NCBI RefSeq assembly: GCF_900107535.1
Contig: NZ_FNRA01000014.1
Span: forward strand, 1 to 64,000
Length of the DNA stretch: 64,000 nucleotides
Source: Pedobacter hartonius
GTDB lineage: Bacteria; Bacteroidota; Bacteroidia; Sphingobacteriales; Sphingobacteriaceae
Direction of reading: 5' to 3'
Numbering within the stretch: position 1 is the stretch's first letter; each line of letters starts with the position of its first letter. Both the position numbers and the translations under genes were made by a program. This document shows positions 8,383 to 16,564 of the stretch, piece by piece. The notes below the pieces were generated by a model. The model did no database searches. It saw only the letters and a program-made list of their open reading frames with translations, and had not been told where the DNA came from.

Positions 8383-11300
8383 TTAAAATTTGACATTTAC
8401 GCCCATCGAAAATGTACGGTACATGGGATAGTTGTTTTCATAAAAATCTACATTTCCAGCGTCATCGCTGATCGTTGGCACACGGGTTTCTTCCGGATCG
8501 TAATTTCCATTCCGTGTTCCGCTGGCAAACTCGAACAGGTCCTGACCGCTCAGATAAAGCCTGATACTGCGTAATTTGAGTCGCGCTAACTGAATGTTGC
8601 TGAATGTATAACCCACGGTAATGTTCTTCATCCGCAGATAACGGGTATTCTCCAGCCAGGCTGAAGAGAATTGGTAATTGTTATTCTTCACCGTTTCATT
8701 GTTAGAAAGACGGGGATACTGGGCTGATGGATTTTCGGCAGTAAAAGTTTTGCCATAGAAATAATCCAGTGGCTGGAACCAGAAATGTGCCAGCGGCACA
8801 CCGAAATTACCATTACCTCTCCAAACATACTTATTGCCGGTACCCTGCAGGATAAAATTCATATCAAATCCTTTATAAGCAAAGCCACCGGTTAAGCTAT
8901 ACGTAATCTTCGGGATCTGAGAACCTAAATTAACAGCATCTCCGCTAAGCCCCTTGGATTTATCACCATAAACAGTGATTTGTCCGTCACCATCAATATC
9001 CTCGTACATCACATCACCTATTCCTAAACCGCCATAGCCATTGGGTTGTGCGGAAGGTACAACGCCTTTGCCGCCAAATTTGGCAGCATAAGCATCCAGT
9101 TCGGCCTGGTTCCTGATCAGCTTGCCTTTAAACCCAAAATAAGAATTCAGCGGATAGCCCTGCCTGGCTTGCGTGAGCCCGAGGTTATAGTTATCATTCC
9201 CCTGCAGGTCCGAAACCACATTGGAATTATAGTTTAAGATCGCGCCGACATTATAGCTGACCTGGCCAATCTTATCATTCCATTGCCCGTTGAATTCCCA
9301 GCCTTTGCCTTTAAGTGTTCCTGCGTTTGATGTTGGCGCTGCCGCCCCCAGTGTGGTTGGATAGGTGATACTCACCAACATGTTATTATTGGTCTTTCGG
9401 TAAAGGTCAAATGACACAGACAGTTTAGAAGCAAATAATGAAAGGTCTACACCCAGATTTTTTGTTTCAATGGTTTCCCAGGTACGCAGTGGAGAAGACA
9501 GCCCCTTAAGCGCTGCCAGTCTGGCTGCCGAGGTACCGTCTACAGGATACTGACCGAACACATCGATCAACTGTACATAATCAAACAGGCCCAATTGTGA
9601 AATATCCTGGTTACCGGTTCTGCCCCAGGAGGCGCGCAGCTTGAAAAGATTAATCTTGTTATCGCTGAAGAGCTGTTTAAAAAACGGCTCTTCCGAAATC
9701 TTCCATGCCGCAGAAAGACTGGGATAGATTGCGCTCCATCGCTTCTCGGGAGCGAACTTTGAACTGCCGTCTTTACGCAGCGTACCATCTAAATAGTATT
9801 TACCTGCAAAGGAATAGCTGGCGCGGCCAAAATAGGACTGCAGTGCCCAGGGATCCCGGTTCCAGTCCCTTGCGTCGCCCGCCCGCAGGTTTGTGTTATC
9901 AGAGAGCGGCAGTGTGAAGATGTCATTGCTAAAGAAGTCCTGCCCCTGGATATACTTTGAATCCTGCTTAAACTTCTCTTGTGATGCACCTGCCATGACT
10001 TTGATGTCGTGCCGGCCAATGGTTTTCGAGTAGTTTACATAGGTGCTGTAGTTTTTATAAATCGTACTGGAATTTCTGAACGTTGCCCTGTTCGGGTTAT
10101 TGCGTATCAGCAGGTTTGGCGTGTCATCCCAGTTATATTCTGTATTGGTCTGAAAATTCGCATCGTTGTCTATGCGTTCCAGGTTGATACCCACCTGACC
10201 TGTCCATATTAAACCTTTAAGCGGCTCGTAATCCAGCTTGACATTGTTGCTCCAGCGGTTATTGGTCATGGTCTCATTTCCACCTTTTATGAGCTCCTGT
10301 ACAGGGTTCTCATACCCCTGATAACCGTAATAGTTGCCTCCGGGAGTCTTTTCAGGTAAATAAGAAAAGATTTTTAGTCCATTGCTGATGGCATCGTGCA
10401 ACTGTGAAGGCGTTTGGGTATTGAGATAGTCGTAGGCCGTTGTGAGTTCCAGTCTCAGCTCATTGGTAATCTTACTTTGCAGCGCAATACGGAGATTGTC
10501 CCTTACGGAAAGATTCTTTCCTTCAGAGATGTTTCCATTATCGCGCATATCCCCGAAAGAAACCAGGTAAGAGGAATTTTCGCCGCCGCCGGATACACTG
10601 AGGTTGTGCGTTGGACGGTACGCGGTCTTAAACAGTCTGCCATACCAGTCATGGTTCTGATAGAACATAGGGAATGACTCGACACTCCTGTTTTCGCCCG
10701 GACCAACACCAGGGTCGTTGTTTGCGATCTTCTCCAGGGTGGCATCAGAAAATGTCTGCTTCTCCCCGTCATTTTTATTTGCTTCATTAAACATCCTTAC
10801 AAAATGGTCGGTAGTAGCTGCCTTTTTTCTTAGGCCAACTTTCTTCACCGCCAGGTTGAAACCATAGGTCACAATCGGTGCTCCCGACTGCTTTCCCCTT
10901 TTGGTGGTTACGAGGATCACGCCGTCGGCAGCCCGTGCACCGTAGATGGCAGCAGTAGCGTCCTTCAGCACCGTAACGTCCTGAATGTCTTCCGGATTAA
11001 TGAGGTTCAGATCTCCAGGAATATTATCAATGAGTACCAGCGGAGCATTTCCGTTGATGGACGAAGCCCCCCGGATGGTCAGGCCAAATCCCTGCTGACC
11101 GGGCTGTCCGCCTGTGCGGCTGATGCTGACGCCCGGAATCAGGCCCTGCAGTCCATCAAGCGCACCGGTTACCGGCCGGTTTTGTATCTTGCTTCCGTTG
11201 AGATGCGCTACCGATCCGGTAAGGTCAGCCTCCTTTTTTACGGTTCCATATCCGATCACCACCACTTCGTTCAGGCTACTGGAGCTTGAATTCAGCGTAA

Positions 11301-11910
11301 CATTAATCTGAGTACGGTTAGTGATGGCTATTTCCTGGGTCTCATAACCCAGTGAAGAAAACATCAGCGTTCCCCTTGTGCCGGCAATACTGATCCGGTA
11401 CTCCCCTTTTGCGTTAGTCGATACCGCCGTTCCGCTTTCTTTGTGTTTAACGGTCACGCCGGGCAGCGGTTCATTTTTTTCATCGGCTACCCTGCCGTGT
11501 ATCTCCACAGGGTCCTGCGCTCCGGCTTTCAGCGAAGGATCCGCAGTTCCGCGCCTGTCGGAAACAATAATGGTCTTGTTTTCGATCTTATAGTCAAAGG
11601 GCTGAGACCTGAAGACTTCATCCAGCACTTTCGGCAATTCCTCATCTGAGACATTCAAAGTAAGGAGTTTGCTTTGCTCTGCCTGGTCGTCAGTGATCAC
11701 AAAGTTATAGCCGGTTTGCTTACGGATCTCCCGCAGCACACTGATGATGTTTTGATTAGTTTTATAAATAGTTACCCGCTGCGCCAGTGTGTTAGCGCTT
11801 AACTGCACTAGGGAGGCAATCAGGATAATGATCGTCAGTCTCATAATCCGCAATATTTTTGGCAATAGCCTTCTGGCTATACCTTTTCGATTGGTATAAA
11901 TTCTATACAT
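8383..11910 (-). CDS. SusC/RagA TonB-dependent transporter with STN domain (locus 1)
   Basis: Outer-membrane importer of about 1175 residues from the chosen ATG (MYRIYTNRKGIARR...); the open frame extends further to 12003. Signal region ends near ANTLAQ. An STN domain follows (VTIYKTNQNIISVLREIRKQTGYNF), then a carboxypeptidase-regulatory-like domain (EIHGRVADEKNEPLPGVTV), the plug (VVVIGYGTVKKEADLTGSV...) and the beta-barrel, ending in the aromatic FSMGVNVKF. The STN domain is what contacts FecR-type anti-sigma factors, matching the fecR/sigma pair upstream. It works with the downstream SusD. Confidence 0.95.
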   Translation of the reverse strand: MYRIYTNRKGIARRLLPKILRIMRLTIIILIASLVQLSANTLAQRVTIYKTNQNIISVLREIRKQTGYNFVITDDQAEQSKLLTLNVSDEELPKVLDEVFRSQPFDYKIENKTIIVSDRRGTADPSLKAGAQDPVEIHGRVADEKNEPLPGVTVKHKESGTAVSTNAKGEYRISIAGTRGTLMFSSLGYETQEIAITNRTQINVTLNSSSSSLNEVVVIGYGTVKKEADLTGSVAHLNGSKIQNRPVTGALDGLQGLIPGVSISRTGGQPGQQGFGLTIRGASSINGNAPLVLIDNIPGDLNLINPEDIQDVTVLKDATAAIYGARAADGVILVTTKRGKQSGAPIVTYGFNLAVKKVGLRKKAATTDHFVRMFNEANKNDGEKQTFSDATLEKIANNDPGVGPGENRSVESFPMFYQNHDWYGRLFKTAYRPTHNLSVSGGGENSSYLVSFGDMRDNGNISEGKNLSVRDNLRIALQSKITNELRLELTTAYDYLNTQTPSQLHDAISNGLKIFSYLPEKTPGGNYYGYQGYENPVQELIKGGNETMTNNRWSNNVKLDYEPLKGLIWTGQVGINLERIDNDANFQTNTEYNWDDTPNLLIRNNPNRATFRNSSTIYKNYSTYVNYSKTIGRHDIKVMAGASQEKFKQDSKYIQGQDFFSNDIFTLPLSDNTNLRAGDARDWNRDPWALQSYFGRASYSFAGKYYLDGTLRKDGSSKFAPEKRWSAIYPSLSAAWKISEEPFFKQLFSDNKINLFKLRASWGRTGNQDISQLGLFDYVQLIDVFGQYPVDGTSAARLAALKGLSSPLRTWETIETKNLGVDLSLFASKLSVSFDLYRKTNNNMLVSITYPTTLGAAAPTSNAGTLKGKGWEFNGQWNDKIGQVSYNVGAILNYNSNVVSDLQGNDNYNLGLTQARQGYPLNSYFGFKGKLIRNQAELDAYAAKFGGKGVVPSAQPNGYGGLGIGDVMYEDIDGDGQITVYGDKSKGLSGDAVNLGSQIPKITYSLTGGFAYKGFDMNFILQGTGNKYVWRGNGNFGVPLAHFWFQPLDYFYGKTFTAENPSAQYPRLSNNETVKNNNYQFSSAWLENTRYLRMKNITVGYTFSNIQLARLKLRSIRLYLSGQDLFEFASGTRNGNYDPEETRVPTISDDAGNVDFYENNYPMYRTFSMGVNVKF

Positions 11911-12003
11911 TTGTTTTGTTTGGTGAAGCAACATGCCATTACTTTCCAGGCGAAGGCAGTTGCGGTGAAACAGTTGAATAAAGTAAATTGAGCCAAACGG
12001 CAT

Positions 12004-12030
12004 GCAGGGTTCGATCTGATCGGGCCCTGC
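12004..12030. other. strong hairpin between fecR and susC of locus 1
   Basis: GCAGGG and CCCTGC close around CGATC/GATCG with two G-T positions, giving a near-continuous 13-bp stem on the plus strand, followed by five T on that strand. In the minus-strand mRNA it forms two helices separated by a 2x2 internal loop and lies about 95 nt upstream of the chosen susC start. A role in attenuation or RNA processing between regulator and transporter genes is an inference. Confidence 0.45.
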
Positions 12031-12112
12031 TTTTTCGCTCAGACCGAGCTAGGGTAATAATTTGTCCATATGAATAGGTTTAAATGGTTATTTATACTTG
12101 GTTATAGAAATT

Positions 12113-13294
12113 CTACTGTTTAATGACGCGCACTTTACGGCCGTCGATCTGGAAATGGATTTTGCCGGTAGACTCCAGTATCTTCAGGACCTCAGAGATA
12201 TTTTCAAATCTTGATACTGCACCGTTGAAGCGGATATCCGGAACATCTTTCCCGTAAACCACCTCAACATCGTACCATCGGGCCAATGTTTTCATCAGGA
12301 TGCTGATGGGTTCGCTCTCGAACATGAACTGATCATTCTTCCATGCTACAGCAATTTCCTGATCGGCCGGATCAACTTTCAACCTGCCCTTAGCCACAGT
12401 GCTCACCTGCTGCCCGGGAACGAGAGTTACTTCCGCCTGTTTGCCACGGGCATGAATACTGCCCTCGAGCAAAGTTGTCTTGCTTCCGCCATTGTCATGA
12501 TAAGCGTTTACGTTGAAGTGAGTGCCCAATACCCTGATCTGCTGGTCATCTGTTTGCACCACAAAAGGATGATGAGGATCTTTGGCTACTTCGAAATAGG
12601 CCTCTCCCGTTAAATCGATTTTGCGTTGCTGCAAACCTTCGAAATTTGCCGGGTACCGGAGCTGTGAGGCCGCATTGAGCCAGACTTTTGTACCATCGGG
12701 CAAAATCACCCGGTAATGCCCCCCGTTCGGAGTGCGCAAAGTGTTTAACGCTGCAGGTCCCTGTTCAGTAACTGCCTGACCATCAACATAGGATATCTCT
12801 CCGTTTACTGCCTGCAGAATATCGTTTCCCCCATCACTTCCGATACGTCCGGATTTCATGCCACTGAGGTTAATTTCTCTGCCGTCAGATAAGGTCAGGT
12901 AGGCCCTGTTGCCTCCGGGCTTAACGTCTTTGTGCACCTGATGCAGCGCAAGAACTGGCTTTGGACTAACCTTCTGGTACCAGAAATAACCGCCGGACGC
13001 AACCAGCAGTATCAGCCCGGCTGCTGCGGAGATATTCGCCCAGAGGCTCCTGACCGGTCTGGATGGTTTTGTATGTTCTTTAAGGTTCCTGAAAATCCGG
13101 TCGTACCGGTATTGATTGCTGCTCCGGAATGGAATGGTAGCGGATGGGTCATCTAGTTGCTGACGTACCATTTCCTGTAACACCTGGTAGTCGGCCGCAT
13201 CAAAAAGCTCTGATAACCTGCTGATTTCAGCAGGATTGCATTCATTGCGCAAAAATCGCTTGTAAAGTTCGTCCAGGTTTTCTTTTGCGGCCAA
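12113..13294 (-). CDS. FecR-family anti-sigma factor (locus 1)
   Basis: A 393-residue inner-membrane protein. The cytoplasmic N-terminus (about 1-80) binds sigma. One membrane segment follows near 85-105 (LWANISAAAGLILLVASGGYFWY). The periplasmic FecR domain contains LRTPNGGHYRVILPDGTKVWLNAASQLRYP, the hallmark sequence, then GEAYFEVAKDPHHPFVVQT and GTHFNVNAYHD. The C-terminal DUF4974-type segment (FMFESEPISILMKTLARWYDVEVVY...) is the part that contacts the STN domain of SusC. Controls the ECF sigma factor encoded 66 bp upstream. Confidence 0.95.
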   Translation of the reverse strand: MAAKENLDELYKRFLRNECNPAEISRLSELFDAADYQVLQEMVRQQLDDPSATIPFRSSNQYRYDRIFRNLKEHTKPSRPVRSLWANISAAAGLILLVASGGYFWYQKVSPKPVLALHQVHKDVKPGGNRAYLTLSDGREINLSGMKSGRIGSDGGNDILQAVNGEISYVDGQAVTEQGPAALNTLRTPNGGHYRVILPDGTKVWLNAASQLRYPANFEGLQQRKIDLTGEAYFEVAKDPHHPFVVQTDDQQIRVLGTHFNVNAYHDNGGSKTTLLEGSIHARGKQAEVTLVPGQQVSTVAKGRLKVDPADQEIAVAWKNDQFMFESEPISILMKTLARWYDVEVVYGKDVPDIRFNGAVSRFENISEVLKILESTGKIHFQIDGRKVRVIKQ

Positions 13295-13360
13295 TTTTGT
13301 AAGGTTTTCATCATAGTACGAACAAAAACGGGATCAGGTCTGCCCGGATAAATTTATTTT

Positions 13361-13954
13361 TTACTTCGTTACTGCCGCGATGGTCAGGGATGCGGCTATA
13401 AGTATCAGTGTCAGCTCATTATCCATGAAATAAGCCTTAAGACTTTTAGTGCCTTTCACCACATGGTCGCGTATCGTTGATGGAGATATCCCTAACAGAC
13501 TGCTCACTTCCTGATAGGACCGGCCTTCTATCTTCACCAATGCCATCACCTTTTTACGCTGCGCCGGCAGAGAATCCAGCGCCTGCCAGATCAGTTGCCG
13601 GTCGGTATCGGCAGCCATCGGGTCATATAGTTCAGTAACTGAGTTAACCAGATGTTCGCGCAGTGCCCGGTCGTGCAGCAGCCTGCGGTAAAGGTCTGTG
13701 ATCAGATTCTGCGCAATACGGTGCACAAAGGCACCAAAAGATTTTTCAGGATCGATGGAGGCCCTGCGCTCCCATATTTTTAAAAAAACGTCCTGCGTAA
13801 GTTCTTCAGCGATCTGTGCGGATTTGGTGAGGTAATGTGTCTTACGAAAGACCGGATCCACATAATTCCTGTATAACCTTTCAAAGGCTGCTTCGTCCCC
13901 GCTTTGCAAGCGCCTCAGCAGATCTTTTTCGTTAATCAGGCGGTTCGTTGTCAT
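13361..13954 (-). CDS. ECF sigma-70 factor (locus 1)
   Basis: 197 residues. Region 2 spans about 20-90 (FERLYRNYVDPVFRKTHYLT, EELTQDVFLKIWERR) and region 4 about 120-175 (LDSLPAQRKKVMALVKIEGRSYQEVSSLLGISPSTIRDHV). The last 18 residues (LTLILIAASLTIAAVTK) form a hydrophobic tail that is not part of the sigma fold. First gene of locus 1; expected to drive the susC operon when FecR signals substrate. Confidence 0.95.
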   Translation of the reverse strand: MTTNRLINEKDLLRRLQSGDEAAFERLYRNYVDPVFRKTHYLTKSAQIAEELTQDVFLKIWERRASIDPEKSFGAFVHRIAQNLITDLYRRLLHDRALREHLVNSVTELYDPMAADTDRQLIWQALDSLPAQRKKVMALVKIEGRSYQEVSSLLGISPSTIRDHVVKGTKSLKAYFMDNELTLILIAASLTIAAVTK

Positions 13955-14060
13955 TAGAAATTATTTGGTTGATACTAAATTAGAAATAATTTCTGAGCCT
14001 ATAGGGATCTGGAAAAATAAATATTCAGCTATTACGTTTCGCACTAGTGTATAATCAAAG

Positions 14061-14102
14061 TAAACAAAAGGCTTTAAATATATGTTTAAAGCCTTTTGTT
14101 TA
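14061..14102. terminator. bidirectional intrinsic terminator
   Basis: An 18-bp perfect stem (TAAACAAAAGGCTTTAAA and its complement) around a 6-nt loop, with T-rich 3' sides on both strands. It sits directly downstream of the phosphodiesterase gene (stop at 14124) and upstream of the locus 1 sigma gene, separating the two loci. Confidence 0.85.
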
Positions 14103-14123
14103 CAGACCATAACGTCCCGGAGA

Positions 14124-15011
14124 TTAGCGTTCTTCAGCCAGGGCTTTTAACAAAGCTTTTGGATAATTGGTGGTTAATGCATACACATCGTTTCTCTTAA
14201 CATACCAGGCCTTATCCTGTTCTGTATCAACATGGTATACACTAACAGCTATTCCGGCATCAGTATAATCCCGGATGGAATAAGCACCTTTCAATTGACC
14301 ATCGTGATAAAAAACTTTGGTATCCTGGAAATTGGCCCATTTATATCCGTTGTTCTTAAAATCTTCCGGAGAAAGTCCTGTATCCATTAGCCCACATGGC
14401 CAGTCGCCTTTTGCAGCTTTGAGCGTACGGTCGTAAATATCCTTTCCGGCAACAATAAACTCAACAAAGTGGTTGGCCTTCTTCTGCCGCACGATCTCGG
14501 AAGCGCGTTCCGAGCAGCGGGATGTTAATTCATCAGCTTCGCTGCGTTGTATACTGGAAATTGATTTTACATCAAGCCACAATTTTGTACTTCCGCCCTG
14601 AAGCAACCTGTCAAGATAAACTTCCAGTGTCGGGATCGTTTCCTCGTTAGGGAGTTTAGCGACTGAAGCTATTTTTTCATAAGTTGCCTCCCAGGGATGT
14701 AAGCCATTGATTTTATCATTACCATCTGCATGTGCAACAATAACCTTATTATCCTTAGTGATATAGATATCACATTCTGAGGCATAACATTTAAGCCCCA
14801 TAGCATAATTCAATGCCTCCAGCGAGTTGTCCGGCACACCTGTCTCCATGGATCCTCCCCGGTGAGCAACAACATGATTATTCACCTTTTTTGGTCTCGG
14901 CAGTGAATCTATCACCAGATTTCCGGCAAACGAAACGGTGCTGCTGTCTTTTTGGATTGCACTTGCGGTTATAGCCGGCAAGGTCAATAGGATTATATAT
15001 ACTATTTTCAT
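14124..15011 (-). CDS. glycerophosphodiester phosphodiesterase family protein
   Basis: 295 residues with a signal peptide (MKIVYIILLTLPAITASA). The GDPD fingerprint is present: VVAHRGG at about 48-54, NSLEAL, the ECD pair (E-x-D metal ligands) and VIVAHAD with the second catalytic His, followed by TIPTLEVYLDRL. TIM-barrel fold. It would hydrolyse glycerophosphodiesters to glycerol-3-phosphate and an alcohol in the periplasm. It is the last gene of locus 2, 65 bp after susD, so the imported or processed substrate may be phosphodiester-linked. That substrate link is an inference. Confidence 0.9.
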   Translation of the reverse strand: MKIVYIILLTLPAITASAIQKDSSTVSFAGNLVIDSLPRPKKVNNHVVAHRGGSMETGVPDNSLEALNYAMGLKCYASECDIYITKDNKVIVAHADGNDKINGLHPWEATYEKIASVAKLPNEETIPTLEVYLDRLLQGGSTKLWLDVKSISSIQRSEADELTSRCSERASEIVRQKKANHFVEFIVAGKDIYDRTLKAAKGDWPCGLMDTGLSPEDFKNNGYKWANFQDTKVFYHDGQLKGAYSIRDYTDAGIAVSVYHVDTEQDKAWYVKRNDVYALTTNYPKALLKALAEER

Positions 15012-15076
15012 TAGCTATTGATTGTAAAAAGCATCCACCGCCCTTACAGCAGTAATGGATGCTTCAGATGAAATGA

Positions 15077-16537
15077 TTATTGCCAGCCTTCGGTCTGCTT
15101 CAGGTTGTTGTTCCGGTTTAATGCCGATTGGGTGATTGGCCATAAAAGAATATTCTTCTTTGATATCTGGCTTGCAAGACTCGCATTATACTCCCAGATC
15201 TTATTGGTCCGCACAAGCATCCACCAGCTGCTGCCTTCAGCAGCCAGCTCTTTCAGGTTTTCATTGACAATTGCATTTAAAATACCGGCGTCACTGGTCG
15301 TTATATAATAGTTTTGCTTTCCGTAAGCCCTGTTGGTAATTATCCCTAAAGAGGCAAGTGCAGCAGCATAGTTCTTCCTGTAGTATTTAATTTCCGCATC
15401 AAAAAGGAAGGCCTGCGCATACCTGTAAATTATGATGTCTGAATCAAATACCCGCGTGCCTGAAACCATCTGACCGGCATACTTATTTGGCCAGCCGATT
15501 TCATTACCATTTGTGCCATATGCACCATGCCCATAGGTGCTGATGATCCGCTTGTCGCTCGCATCACTGCGTATCAGGCTCACATATCTGGAATTATAAG
15601 ACCACCACTGGTTTTCGGATATAGGCACTGCCGTGTTGATAAATTCAGGTTTTAAGTAACCGCGGTTCCAGAAGTGTTCTATTGCAAAGCCGCCTGTTGA
15701 TTCGCCATTTTCCTGAAACAAAGAAAAAATAACCTCTTTTCCCGACTGGTTCGCAGCGCTGAAGATATTGGCATAATCTGTCTCCAGACGGTCAGCGGAT
15801 AAAGCCATCGACTGTATTGCAGTTTCAGCCATAGTCAAATAGCTATCTCCGGCCTTGGGGACAGCGTACATCCATAAACCGAAATCGGCCTTTAACATGG
15901 CCAATGCCGCCGGATTAGCCGTTGTCCTGGTGGTAAAGCTGGGTTTCATTGACAATTCGGCCGACCTGATATCGGCTTCTACCTGTTTGTATAAGTCATT
16001 CTGGGGCGACTTTGCGAGGTACAGGTCATCACCTGCATCTTCAAATCCTTTGGTTGCAAGCGGGGCATCCCCCCATATCCTGGCTATCCAGAAATAGCAA
16101 AATGCGCGGGTGTAATACGCATTGGCTAAGGCAAAATCTTTACCTTCCTGACTCATCGTAACCTGGTTTGTATATTTTATGATTAAATTGGCCTGATTAA
16201 TCGTTGTATACAGACTGGACCAGTTCGCATATGCGTTGGTGGAATTCATAGTTCCGGACAATACGGCCGACATATCGCTGCTGTGCAGGACATTGTTAGT
16301 TCCCGGCCCCCATAATCCGTTACGGTACTCCCCCCAGTATAACAAATTGTTTTTGAAGCTGCTGCGCAGGTAATCGTACATGCCGAAAACGGCAGATCTG
16401 ATATCCCCTTCATCCTGCCACATGTTGGCAGAGGATATTCTGCTGTCCTGAATAATATTTAAATCGTCTTTACAACCTGGTAAAATAATACTACCCAAGA
16501 AGAATACGAGCAGGCAAATTGTATTTTTAAGTTTCAT
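15077..16537 (-). CDS. SusD/RagB family outer-membrane lipoprotein (locus 2)
   Basis: 486 residues; lipoprotein signal MKLKNTICLLVFFLGSIILPGC with the lipid-attached Cys in LPGC. Typical SusD features follow: AYYTRAFCYFWIARIWGDAPLAT near residues 140-160 and the C-terminal NENLKELAAEGSSWWMLVRTNKIWEY, ending LLWPITQSALNRNNNLKQTEGWQ. Partner of the SusC encoded 27 bp upstream. Confidence 0.95.
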   Translation of the reverse strand: MKLKNTICLLVFFLGSIILPGCKDDLNIIQDSRISSANMWQDEGDIRSAVFGMYDYLRSSFKNNLLYWGEYRNGLWGPGTNNVLHSSDMSAVLSGTMNSTNAYANWSSLYTTINQANLIIKYTNQVTMSQEGKDFALANAYYTRAFCYFWIARIWGDAPLATKGFEDAGDDLYLAKSPQNDLYKQVEADIRSAELSMKPSFTTRTTANPAALAMLKADFGLWMYAVPKAGDSYLTMAETAIQSMALSADRLETDYANIFSAANQSGKEVIFSLFQENGESTGGFAIEHFWNRGYLKPEFINTAVPISENQWWSYNSRYVSLIRSDASDKRIISTYGHGAYGTNGNEIGWPNKYAGQMVSGTRVFDSDIIIYRYAQAFLFDAEIKYYRKNYAAALASLGIITNRAYGKQNYYITTSDAGILNAIVNENLKELAAEGSSWWMLVRTNKIWEYNASLASQISKKNILLWPITQSALNRNNNLKQTEGWQ

Positions 16538-16564
16538 TTAGCTTGATAATTAAGTCAATTCTGA

